DNA of 6,538 bases from Deltaproteobacteria bacterium (GCA_016219165.1 JACRCB010000163.1:1-6538), one strand, 5' to 3'; counted from the first letter of the stretch, positions 1 to 5,217 are shown. Numbers and translations: made by a program. Notes: a model not told the origin generated them from the sequence alone.

Positions 1-195
1 ACGATTATAGATTCCCACGTTACGACCCTCATAACCGCCGCCGTGCTTTTCCAGTTCGGAAGCGGCCCGATAAAAGGGTTTGCCGTAACATTGAGCCTCG
101 GAATACTGATAAACCTCTTTACCGCTCTCGTCGGCACGAAACTCGCCTTCGACATACAGACCGACAAGCTCGGCGTTAAAAGATTGAGCATCTAA
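1..195 (+). CDS. secD: SecD C-terminal end (partial, 5' truncated by window)
   Basis: This is the last 64 codons of a reading frame open from base 1 to the TAA at 193-195. It corresponds to the final transmembrane part of SecD, the proton-motive-force-driven subunit that, with SecF, helps pull exported proteins through SecYEG at the inner membrane. Visible hallmarks are the IIDSHVTTLIT stretch (SecD normally has D-A-N-[IV]-T-T-L-I), the FQFGSGPIKGFAVTLSLGI loop and helix, and the LFTALVGTKL segment near the C-terminus. The Asn of the usual DAN motif is His here (DSH). The stop lies 11 bases before secF, the usual secD-secF operon order. The product is certain from these motifs plus the neighbour; only the N-terminal part is missing. 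Confidence 0.93.
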   Translation, partial: TIIDSHVTTLITAAVLFQFGSGPIKGFAVTLSLGILINLFTALVGTKLAFDIQTDKLGVKRLSI

Positions 196-206
196 CCGGA
201 GGAACG

Positions 207-1112
207 ATGGACATATTTTCAGGCACCTCTTTTGATTTCATGGGTAAAAGGAAAATCGCCTTTTTCATATCCGGCGTTCTGGCGTTCGTGGGGCTTATAG
301 CGGCCATTTCGGTGCCTCTGGGGAAGGCCAATTTAGGGACGGATTTCGCCGGTGGGGTGATGATAAATTTCAGGTTCGAACAGCCCGTTTCCATCGAAGA
401 GGCAAGGGGCGTGCTCGATAAGGGCGGCTTTACCGACGCCTATATACAGGAATTCGCCGGGGCGAATAAACTGCTTATAAGGGTGAAAAGAACCGAAGGC
501 ACCAGTGGCGTATCGTCGAATATCGGCGAGCTTTTTAAAAAGGCCATGCCGGGTAACCCCTACACGATAGAGCTTGCGACCGAGGTCGGCCCCACGGTGG
601 GCAAAAAACTCCAGCAAGACGCCCTCTGGGCTATCGCGATATCGCTCCTCGGAATACTGCTTTATGTCGCGTGGAGGTTTGAAACAAGGTTCGGCATCGC
701 GGCGGTTGCGGCTACACTCCACGACGTGCTGGCGGTCTTGGGGATATTCTGGATTTTAAACAAGGAGATTAATCTTCTCATAGTTACGGCGCTTTTAACT
801 CTTGCGGGGTATTCGCTTACCGACACGGTCGTCGTGTTCGACAGGATACGCGAAAATTTAAGGAAGAGCATAAAGGACGAATTCGTGCCGCTTATCAATA
901 AGAGCATAAACGAAGTCATTAGCAGAACCATCGTCACTTCCGGCACGGTTTTGCTCGCGACCCTCGCTCTTTTGCTCCTCGGAGGGGAAGTCCTCCATGA
1001 CTTTTCTCTGGCCCTTTTCCTCGGCGTCATAGTGGGCACCTACTCCTCCATATTCGTCGCAAGCCCTCTGCTCCTTGTCTGGAAGAAAAAAGGCAAACTC
1101 ATAAAGATGTAA
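207..1112 (+). CDS. secF: Protein translocase subunit SecF
   Basis: A 301-residue protein of normal SecF length, starting at ATG 207 behind a CGGAGGA Shine-Dalgarno. SecF pairs with SecD in the inner membrane and uses proton flow to assist Sec-dependent export. The predicted order is TM1 at about 16-36, a periplasmic domain at about 37-138 with the family motif GTDFAGGV (44-51), the EVGPTVGKKL motif (126-135), then five helices. Conserved motifs are WRFE (156-159), LHDVL (171-175), GYSLTDTVVVFDRIREN (201-217), INKSINEVISRT (230-241) and DFSLALFLGVIVGTYSS (265-281). It ends in a basic tail (KKKGKLIK). It is separate from secD, not fused. It is housekeeping and probably unrelated to the gas vesicle genes that follow; the gap after it carries a repeat but no clear poly-T terminator. 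Confidence 0.97.
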   Translation: MDIFSGTSFDFMGKRKIAFFISGVLAFVGLIAAISVPLGKANLGTDFAGGVMINFRFEQPVSIEEARGVLDKGGFTDAYIQEFAGANKLLIRVKRTEGTSGVSSNIGELFKKAMPGNPYTIELATEVGPTVGKKLQQDALWAIAISLLGILLYVAWRFETRFGIAAVAATLHDVLAVLGIFWILNKEINLLIVTALLTLAGYSLTDTVVVFDRIRENLRKSIKDEFVPLINKSINEVISRTIVTSGTVLLATLALLLLGGEVLHDFSLALFLGVIVGTYSSIFVASPLLLVWKKKGKLIKM

Positions 1113-1114
1113 AC

Positions 1115-1196
1115 TTGTCCCTGCAGGCAGTAAGCAGGGACTTGTCCCCCGCATCAAGCCTGTCCCGTACTTGATACGGGATGCGGGGTAAACTCC
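1115..1196 (+). repeat. Composite palindromic repeat, copy 1 (units A and B)
   Basis: Two linked palindromes. Unit A pairs GTCCCTGC (1117-1124) with GCAGGGAC (1134-1141). Unit B has an inner stem CCCGTA (1164-1169) with TACGGG (1175-1180) and an outer stem CCCCGCAT (1147-1154) with ATGCGGGG (1181-1188). It is followed by GGGGTAAACTCC (1185-1196). Unit A matches bases 2882-2907 and 3320-3345, and on the other strand 5118-5143. Unit B plus the trailing CGGGGTAAACTCC matches, inverted, the segment inside the transglycosylase gene at 4623-4649. No T-run follows, so this is a repeat more than a clear terminator, although unit A could slow transcription after secF. Confidence 0.85.
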
Positions 1197-1212
1197 AGCG
1201 GAGAACATGGTA

Positions 1213-1242
1213 ATGCCGGTGTGTGCCGGCTGTAAGCCGGCA
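1213..1242. repeat. GCCGGC stem-loop repeat
   Basis: TGCCGGC (1224-1230) pairs with GCCGGCA (1236-1242) around a five-base loop, and a third TGCCGG lies just upstream at 1213-1218. It sits directly after the composite repeat and may be part of the same larger mosaic element. The repeat nature is inferred from the palindrome; no second copy of this exact unit occurs in the window, though TATGCCGG precedes the related element at 4617-4624. Confidence 0.5.
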
Positions 1243-1304
1243 ATCCGCTTCTTTCCTTATTCCCTCTTCCATCATTGCGAGGCCGATTTTTTATTCTCCG
1301 CCGC

Positions 1305-1332
1305 TTGACAAATTCCAAAACCAGAATATGCT
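1305..1332 (+). promoter_or_regulatory. Candidate sigma70 promoter for gvpA
   Basis: A perfect -35 hexamer TTGACA (1305-1310) is followed after 16 bases by TATGCT (1327-1332), a 4 of 6 match to TATAAT. It lies in a locally AT-rich stretch beyond the repeats and about 220 bases upstream of gvpA, giving a long untranslated leader. No other hexamer pair of this quality was noticed between secF and gvpA. The spacing and the -10 match are only moderate, so this is a candidate. Confidence 0.35.
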
Positions 1333-1483
1333 ATATGCGTCTGCGGTAATAGTTCGAACCTCTCCTTTGAAATTCTTCTTCGTTATCCATCCTGAAAGAA
1401 ACACCCATCAACCGGTTAGATCGCGGTACAAGCATCTTTGATTAACGGACATTAAAGATTCGGATGTAATGCTTTATTGTCTC

Positions 1484-1520
1484 CGGACGGACCCGCCGCG
1501 GGTCATGCGCGGATGGTCCG
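1484..1520 (+). promoter_or_regulatory. GC-rich hairpin in the gvpA leader
   Basis: An outer stem CGGAC (1484-1488) with GTCCG (1516-1520) encloses an inner perfect palindrome GACCCGC-C-GCGGGTC (1490-1504). It has no T-run, so it is not a simple terminator. It ends 38 bases before the gvpA start and leaves the ribosome binding site outside the stem, so it could act as a stabilising 5' structure for the gvpA mRNA. That role is inference. Confidence 0.4.
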
Positions 1521-1542
1521 ATAAGGGGTAAAATCCATGACG

Positions 1543-1554
1543 AAAGGAGGTGAT
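1543..1554 (+). promoter_or_regulatory. Extended Shine-Dalgarno of gvpA
   Basis: AAAGGAGGTGAT is complementary over 12 consecutive bases to the usual 3' end of bacterial 16S rRNA. GGAGG (1546-1550) ends 8 bases before ATG 1559, which fixes the start there. An in-frame GTG at 1550 lies inside this site and is not the start. The site is much stronger than those of the neighbours, as expected for the abundant wall protein. Confidence 0.85.
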
Positions 1555-1558
1555 TATC

Positions 1559-1774
1559 ATGGCAGTAGAAAAGTCAATGGCGTCATCGAGCCTCGTGGAA
1601 GTGATTGACCGTATCCTTGACAAAGGGGTCGTCATAGATGCCTGGGTGAGGGTATCGCTCGTGGGCATCGAGCTTCTTGCGGTTGAGGCGAGGGAGGTCT
1701 GCGCTTCGGTCGTGACCTTCCTCAAGTACGCCGAGGCCGTGGGACTGACGGCGCAAGAAGCCGCTACCGCGTAA
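1559..1774 (+). CDS. gvpA: Gas vesicle structural protein GvpA
   Basis: A 71-residue protein, the normal GvpA length. GvpA is the small hydrophobic protein that polymerises into the ribbed wall of the gas vesicle, a gas-permeable, water-excluding cytoplasmic shell giving buoyancy. The sequence is nearly the textbook one: N-terminal MAVEKSMASSSL, then EVIDRILDKGVVIDAWVRVS (residues 14-33), LVGIELLAVEARE and LKYAEAVGLT near the end. These cover the helix-strand-strand-helix wall fold. From memory, differences from cyanobacterial GvpA cluster in the second helix (AREVCASVVTFL where cyanobacteria have ARIVIASVETYL). ATG 1559 is set by the extended Shine-Dalgarno. It is the first gene of the cluster, with a hairpin spacer after it. 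The product is certain. Confidence 0.98.
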   Translation: MAVEKSMASSSLVEVIDRILDKGVVIDAWVRVSLVGIELLAVEAREVCASVVTFLKYAEAVGLTAQEAATA

Positions 1775-1805
1775 TAAGGTAGCCGTGTCAAAGTCAAGAG
1801 ACGTC

Positions 1806-1858
1806 CTTGAGGCATAGAGGCGCGCGAGACGCCCCTTTATTGTAAACGACACCTCAAG
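1806..1858 (+). terminator. Hairpin spacer after gvpA (possible partial terminator/processing site)
   Basis: A 7-base stem CTTGAGG (1806-1812) with CCTCAAG (1852-1858) encloses a smaller hairpin GGCG (1819-1822) with CGCC (1830-1833), which is followed by CCTTTATT. The T-run is short, so termination would be incomplete and some transcripts would continue into the next genes. Such an arrangement suits a highly expressed first gene followed by accessory genes. It might instead be an RNA-processing or mRNA-stabilising structure. Confidence 0.4.
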
Positions 1859-1898
1859 CATGTCCTTGTCTCCCCGCGGATGTGAGGACACTGGAAAA

Positions 1899-2519
1899 AT
1901 GCTTATGGAAGAGATGAGAAAACAAGGGCTGGCAATTATAGACTCCTGTGAGAGGCGTGTAAAGACTGTCGTAAGCCTGATTCAGGAGACCGCCCGGCTC
2001 GTTACCGAGGCGAACGCGGACGTGGCGGGTATGGTGGCGCAGCTGAAGGACAATCTTGCCAGACACAAGGGGTTCAGGAAAAAAGACTTCGACAGCCTTA
2101 TGCAAGGGGCGCTTGGCCGGAGAGCCGGGATTGCGAAAAAGGCGGGCGAGTCCTTGAACGATCTAATGAGAGAACAAGTGGAGATGATGGACGCTTTTAG
2201 AAAGGTTTTTGCAGGCGGAGACGTTGACTTTGAAAGGGTGAAAAAAGAATCGCTTTCCCGTCTTAAAGAGAAAGAGACGAACGTCGCAAAAAATCTCATG
2301 AGGCTCCACATGGAGCAGGAGGAGCTTACCCGAACCCTCGGCATCATTCTCATAAAGGGAAAGGATATAAGGATAAAGGACTTCAAGGGTATTGTAAGGG
2401 CTTTAAGCAGTAAGCAGAGCGAAGAGAGGCTCGACAGTCTCCTTAACGAGTTCTGCATGGCGAGAGAGGACGTAACCGCCAAATGGCACGGGGTCTTTTC
2501 AGCTTATTCAAGGCATTAA
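1899..2519 (+). CDS. Helical gas-vesicle-cluster protein of unknown function (206 aa)
   Basis: I do not recognise this family. The protein is charged, almost surely all-helical, with no membrane segment, signal peptide or nucleotide-binding motif. Its N-terminus (residues 13-35) aligns without gaps to residues 8-30 of the next gene product (9 of 23 identical, sharing E-T-A-R), and its C-terminus (181-203) aligns to 72-94 of that protein (LxEFxxxR and a Trp shared). The two look like diverged paralogues, this one with about 100 extra middle residues. I chose ATG 1899 because GAGGA lies 10 bases upstream; an in-frame ATG at 1860 adds 13 residues but has no ribosome site and abuts the hairpin spacer, and ATG 1905 is another option. 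Between gvpA and gvpN, it is likely a vesicle-associated structural or assembly factor (inference). Confidence 0.75.
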   Translation: MLMEEMRKQGLAIIDSCERRVKTVVSLIQETARLVTEANADVAGMVAQLKDNLARHKGFRKKDFDSLMQGALGRRAGIAKKAGESLNDLMREQVEMMDAFRKVFAGGDVDFERVKKESLSRLKEKETNVAKNLMRLHMEQEELTRTLGIILIKGKDIRIKDFKGIVRALSSKQSEERLDSLLNEFCMAREDVTAKWHGVFSAYSRH

Positions 2520-2545
2520 AAATGGAAAAAAGGGAGGTAATCAAA

Positions 2546-2950
2546 ATGACAAACGCGGAGCAGGATATAATCAGGGCATTTGAAGAAAGGATAGAGGCGC
2601 TTGGTTCCATAAAAGCAGAGACCGCGAGGTTCCTCGATGAGTGTCGCAAACTTGACAAGGAGAGAAAGGAATTCGTAGTGAATTTCAAAAAGGACGTCTC
2701 CGGGTTGCGCGACGGCATCAGAAGTGATATCGGGGAGATAAAGGAGGAGGTCGCAGGCATGCTCGGCGAATTCCATAAGGAGCGTCAGGAGACTGCCGCC
2801 GCATGGAGCGAACTCGTGTCCATCATGCGGTCCAAGAGAAGCGGAGAACATAAGGGGCATACAAAACATGCCCCCGCGGGTCTGCCCCGGCAGGTATTAA
2901 GCAGGGGTGTCAAGCAGGGGAAGGCGCGCAGGGCTGGGGCAATTTCATGA
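2546..2950 (+). CDS. Small helical protein, possible GvpC-like scaffold protein
   Basis: 134 residues, charged and helical up to about residue 98, then a basic, low-complexity tail. ATG 2546 is chosen because GGAGGT sits 7 bases upstream; in-frame ATGs at 2522 and 2483 are weaker and the latter overlaps the previous gene. It shares terminal segments with the preceding gene product. Residues 72-85 include EFHKERQETA, which from memory resembles the AFHKELQETS core of cyanobacterial GvpC repeats; GvpC is the helical protein that clamps the outside of the vesicle wall. The match is short and only one such segment is clear, so GvpC-like is a hypothesis. Residues about 109-125 are encoded by a palindromic repeat (2871-2920), suggesting the tail was acquired by insertion. 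The stop overlaps the next start (ATGA). Confidence 0.72.
   Translation: MTNAEQDIIRAFEERIEALGSIKAETARFLDECRKLDKERKEFVVNFKKDVSGLRDGIRSDIGEIKEEVAGMLGEFHKERQETAAAWSELVSIMRSKRSGEHKGHTKHAPAGLPRQVLSRGVKQGKARRAGAIS
2871..2920 (+). repeat. Palindromic repeat, unit A copy 2 (inside coding sequence)
   Basis: The core 2882-2907 matches unit A at 3320-3345 (about 22 of 26 bases) and, inverted, 5118-5143 (23 of 26). The shared blocks are CTGCCCC, GGCAGG and TTAAGCAGGGG. It lies wholly within the 3' end of the second helical gene and is read through in frame, forming part of that protein's basic tail. Flanking GCAGGGG repeats at 2901-2907 and 2914-2920 extend it. Confidence 0.75.
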
Positions 2951-3312
2951 CCGCATGGAAAAAAGCGCAGGCACACGCGGCGGTTGTCAGGTGTGCCTTC
3001 TGCAAGGGTGAGGGGACCGACCCGTTTGGGCTTCTATCCCCGCCGGCCAAATGTCAGGTATGCGGTGGAAGGGGCAAGGTAACGGTAATGGAGCCTGCGG
3101 CTGCCTGCGCCTTTTGCAAGGGGAGCGGCGTATTCCACGCTCAGAGGCTTGTCTGTACGGTCTGCGGCGGCAAAGGCATGGTTACGGTCATGGAGACGAC
3201 CGAGAAGTGCGCATGTTGCCGGGGAAGCGGGGTCGCGCCGGGCCAGTACCTTCCGTGCACGACTTGCCGGGGCAAGGGTGTTGTTTCCGGGGAAAAAAAG
3301 ACTGCGGCGTAG
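2947..3312 (+). CDS. Six-motif DnaJ-type zinc-finger (cysteine-rich) protein
   Basis: 121 residues consisting almost only of CxxCxGxG motifs: CAFCKGEG (16-23), CQVCGGRG (36-43), CAFCKGSG (54-61), CTVCGGKG (70-77), CACCRGSG (88-95) and CTTCRGKG (104-111). These are the signature of the DnaJ/Hsp40 cysteine-rich domain, where four motifs bind two zinc ions. Here there are six motifs (twelve motif cysteines, enough for three zinc sites) arranged as three tandem repeats of about 34-38 residues joined by VTVME linkers. The J-domain and substrate-binding domain of DnaJ are absent, so it is not DnaJ. The start overlaps the previous stop (ATGA), with only a weak GGGG upstream, implying translational coupling. 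It could hold unfolded GvpA or act as an adaptor, or bind RNA as the related-looking anti-TRAP fold does in competing for TRAP. Function is unproven. Confidence 0.85.
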   Translation: MTAWKKAQAHAAVVRCAFCKGEGTDPFGLLSPPAKCQVCGGRGKVTVMEPAAACAFCKGSGVFHAQRLVCTVCGGKGMVTVMETTEKCACCRGSGVAPGQYLPCTTCRGKGVVSGEKKTAA

Positions 3313-3319
3313 ATTAAGC

Positions 3320-3369
3320 CTGCCCCAGCAGGCATTAAGCAGCGCTCTACCCCGTACTCGATACGGGGG
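3320..3369 (+). repeat. Composite palindromic repeat, copy 3 (units A and B)
   Basis: Unit A (3320-3345: CTGCCCC, GCAGG, ATTAAGCAG) is followed by unit B, CCCCGTA (3350-3356) and TACGGGG (3362-3368) around the loop CTCGA. This is the same A-then-B order as in copy 1. Unit B differs by one base of 19 from the copy inside the transglycosylase gene (4631-4649). The copy starts 7 bases after the zinc-finger gene and occupies most of the gap before gvpN. A rho-independent terminator is unlikely because no T-run follows. Confidence 0.85.
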
Positions 3370-3445
3370 TTGAAGTCTGCGGAAAACGCGCCTTTGGCGA
3401 ACCCGAACGGCCGGCCATAAAACATGAGAAAGGGGTAATTTGATT

Positions 3446-4459
3446 ATGCTTGTAAAAGAATTTACGACCGTGCTGGAGCTGGAACCATTGCCGGATTTCG
3501 TGGAAACCGGCCATGTGCGCGACGTTACGGAGCGCGGTCTTGCCTATATCGAGGCCGGGTTTCCGTTGCATCTCAGGGGGCTGTCCGGCACAGGAAAGAC
3601 CACCATCGCCATGCATCTGGCCGCGAAACTCGGCAGACCGATCGTAGTGTTCTTCGGAGACGAGGAATACTCTACAAGCGACCTCGTGGGCGGACGTTAC
3701 GGCTACAGGAGGAGAAGGGTAGTTGATAATTTCATTCATTCCGTCCACAAGATAGAGGAGGACATGCGTCAGACATGGGTTGACAATCGGCTTACCGTAG
3801 CATGCAAGCACGGCTTTACCCTCATCTACGATGAGTTCACAAGGTCAAGGCCCGAGGCCAATAATGTTCTTCTCTCCGTGCTTCAGGAGAGGATGCTGGC
3901 GTTGTCTCCCATAAGAGGAGGCGACGGGTACATGAAGGTGCATCCGAACTTCGTCGCGATATTTACATCCAACCCCGAGGAATACGCCGGGGTTTGCAAG
4001 AGCCAGGACGCTTTGAGGGACAGGATGGTTACGATAGACCTTGACCATCCGGACAGGGACACGGAAGTGGCCATAACGGTATCAAAGTCCGGACTTGGCA
4101 AAGAGGACGCCGCAAAGATAGTGGACGTTGTAAGGGCACTCAGGGATTCCGTAAAGTGCGAGTTCTCACCGACCGTGAGGGGATGCATAATGATAGCAAA
4201 GACACTGCGCATAAGGAATGCCGCGGTAAATTCCGGCGACAGGGTCTTTAGGGAGATATGCAAGGATGTGCTTTCTTCCGAGACGAGCAGGGGTGGGAAC
4301 AAGGCCGGCATGAAAAAGGTCAGGGAGGCGATAGGGGTGTTGATAGACCGGTATTGCTCCCTGCCGGACACCTCTGCTCTGGATACCCGCAGGGGCAGGC
4401 ATGCAAGGACAAGCAAAACGGCGCAACCTTCAAGTGGGGGAGGGGGATTATCCGGATGA
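3446..4459 (+). CDS. gvpN: Gas vesicle protein GvpN (AAA+ ATPase)
   Basis: A 337-residue MoxR-like AAA+ ATPase of the GvpN family, required in known systems for efficient enlargement of gas vesicles. Visible motifs are Walker A GLSGTGKT (45-52), the family segment VFFGDEEYSTSDLVGG (68-83), Walker B TLIYDEFTRSRPE (125-137), sensor-1 TSNPEEYAG (174-182) and a probable arginine finger in ALRDRM (189-194). The ring-forming ATPase presumably acts on GvpA or the nascent vesicle in the cytoplasm. ATG 3446 has AGGGGT ten bases upstream; an in-frame TTG at 3440 is too close to that site. The last 20 residues are Ser/Gly/Arg-rich and probably disordered. The stop overlaps a tiny ATG frame (4456-4500). 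Identification is firm. Confidence 0.95.
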   Translation: MLVKEFTTVLELEPLPDFVETGHVRDVTERGLAYIEAGFPLHLRGLSGTGKTTIAMHLAAKLGRPIVVFFGDEEYSTSDLVGGRYGYRRRRVVDNFIHSVHKIEEDMRQTWVDNRLTVACKHGFTLIYDEFTRSRPEANNVLLSVLQERMLALSPIRGGDGYMKVHPNFVAIFTSNPEEYAGVCKSQDALRDRMVTIDLDHPDRDTEVAITVSKSGLGKEDAAKIVDVVRALRDSVKCEFSPTVRGCIMIAKTLRIRNAAVNSGDRVFREICKDVLSSETSRGGNKAGMKKVREAIGVLIDRYCSLPDTSALDTRRGRHARTSKTAQPSSGGGGLSG

Positions 4460-4500
4460 ATAAAAAAGCCGCTCCAGCGCCTTTAAGCAAAGGAAGATAA
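4456..4500 (+). CDS. Possible 14-codon leader ORF overlapping the gvpN stop
   Basis: ATG 4456 overlaps the gvpN TGA in an ATGA arrangement and opens a frame encoding MNKKAAPAPLSKGR before TAA at 4498-4500, just before the transglycosylase start at 4506. It includes a CCTTT-AAGC-AAAGG hairpin (4480-4493). It might couple translation from gvpN to the next gene or be a remnant; it could equally be chance. No homologue is recognised. Confidence 0.2.
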   Translation: MNKKAAPAPLSKGR

Positions 4501-4505
4501 AAGGC

Positions 4506-5117
4506 ATGAAGAAAAAAACCCTATTTTTGATGCTTATTATTTTCGCCTGCATCTTCGTTATTGAATTTCGTGACCACATGGCCGGGGCGGAAAACGCGGC
4601 AGGCAGGATATTGGATTATGCCGGAGTTTACCCCGTAATCGATACGGGGCTGACGAAACCTGCTTCAGCGCAGGCCGAAGCCCGGATAGTCGGCAGGATC
4701 GTCGCCGGGTTCAACCGTTCGCTTGACGCCGAAGAGGCGGAAAGGATAGCCGGCGCCGTAATCATGTATTCGCGACAGTACGGCGTTGACCCCTGCCTTG
4801 TCGCAGCCGTGATAATTGTCGAGAGTAACGGTGTGGTTACGGCCGTGAGCGACAAGGGCGCGGTGGGGCTCATGCAGGTCATGCCTTATATGGCGAGGGA
4901 TATGGGTTTCGAGGGGGACCTCTTCGATATCGAGGACAATATAAGGATTGGCGTCTTCATCCTTGCCAACAACATTAGGATGTGGGGCAGAAGTGAAGGT
5001 ATCCAGAGGTACTTTTGGGGAAACATGCCCATATCGGACGGAAGATATATAGCAAAGGTTGAGAAGGCGTTACAAGAGATAAATGCCCTGGGTTCCACGG
5101 GCGCCAATGCCGGTTAA
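4506..5117 (+). CDS. Membrane-anchored lytic transglycosylase (SLT-like domain)
   Basis: 203 residues. An N-terminal KKK and hydrophobic stretch (about 5-21) form a signal or membrane anchor, placing the rest outside the cytoplasmic membrane. The C-terminal half is an SLT/goose-lysozyme-like fold: YGVDPCLVAAVIIVESN (92-108) with the likely catalytic Glu106 in the ES motif, SDKGAVGLMQVMP (115-127) and a NIRIGVFIL helix (145-153). The usual A-Y-N-A-G segment is replaced by RYFWGN (168-173), followed by YIAKVEKAL (181-189). Such enzymes cleave the MurNAc-GlcNAc bond of peptidoglycan to form 1,6-anhydro ends. Residues about 40-57 are encoded by an inverted palindromic repeat, forming a linker between anchor and enzyme. 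AAGGAAG lies about 9 bases before ATG. A gas vesicle role is not established; it may simply be co-transcribed. Confidence 0.88.
   Translation: MKKKTLFLMLIIFACIFVIEFRDHMAGAENAAGRILDYAGVYPVIDTGLTKPASAQAEARIVGRIVAGFNRSLDAEEAERIAGAVIMYSRQYGVDPCLVAAVIIVESNGVVTAVSDKGAVGLMQVMPYMARDMGFEGDLFDIEDNIRIGVFILANNIRMWGRSEGIQRYFWGNMPISDGRYIAKVEKALQEINALGSTGANAG
4623..4674 (-). repeat. Composite palindromic repeat, inverted copy inside the transglycosylase gene
   Basis: GGAGTTTACCCCG (4623-4635) is the exact reverse complement of 1184-1196. CCCCGTA (4631-4637) pairs with TACGGGG (4643-4649) around ATCGA, differing by one base from 3350-3368. CCTGC (4659-4663) with GCAGG (4670-4674) is a shortened unit A. Read on the - strand the order is A, B, then GTAAACTCC, as in copy 1. 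The reading frame passes through without a stop. Confidence 0.85.
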
Positions 5118-5143
5118 CCCCTGCTTACTGTCTGCCGGGGCAG
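5118..5143 (-). repeat. Palindromic repeat, unit A copy (inverted)
   Basis: It begins directly after the transglycosylase stop codon. CCCCTGCTTA followed by TGCCGGGGCAG matches the reverse complement of 2882-2907 at 23 of 26 bases, and its CCCTGCTTACTG block also matches the reverse complement of copy 1. CCTGC (5120-5124) can pair with GCAGG (5140-5144). It may help end or stabilise the upstream mRNA, but there is no T-run. Confidence 0.8.
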
Positions 5144-5217
5144 GCCGCTCGATTGCGCCCAAAAGGCGGCGGCGCGGCATTGTTTAACGTTTAATAAGGA
5201 GAGGAGGGGGGATTGTG

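Larger units (their letters stand above)
1113..1558. other. Intergenic region between secF and gvpA
   Basis: 446 bases with no convincing gene. The left part (about 1113-1245) is made of palindromic repeats described separately. A short open frame on the + strand at 1223-1441 lacks a Shine-Dalgarno, begins inside a repeat and encodes no recognisable protein, so I do not call it. The right part is more AT-rich and holds a candidate sigma70 promoter, a GC-rich leader hairpin and the gvpA ribosome binding site. It is the most likely place for transcription control of the gas vesicle cluster. Confidence 0.7.

Noticed and set aside
1117..1141. Rho-independent terminator after secF
   Set aside because: The stem is strong but no T-run follows, and the sequence recurs elsewhere as a repeat unit, including inside a gene.
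1223..1441. 72-codon + strand open frame between secF and gvpA
   Set aside because: It begins within a palindromic repeat, has no Shine-Dalgarno, overlaps the candidate promoter, and its translation resembles no protein I know.
2947..3312. Degraded or partial dnaJ
   Set aside because: The reading frame is intact with its own coupled start, has six motifs where DnaJ has four, and shows no trace of a J-domain or C-terminal domain on either side.
1115..3369. CRISPR array
   Set aside because: The repeats are irregularly spaced, occur in both orientations and overlap genes; there are no uniform spacers.
3149..3373. Alternative + frame overlapping the zinc-finger gene
   Set aside because: The regular CxxCxGxG motifs in the 2947 frame prove that frame; this one is a low-complexity Arg/Ala-rich shadow.
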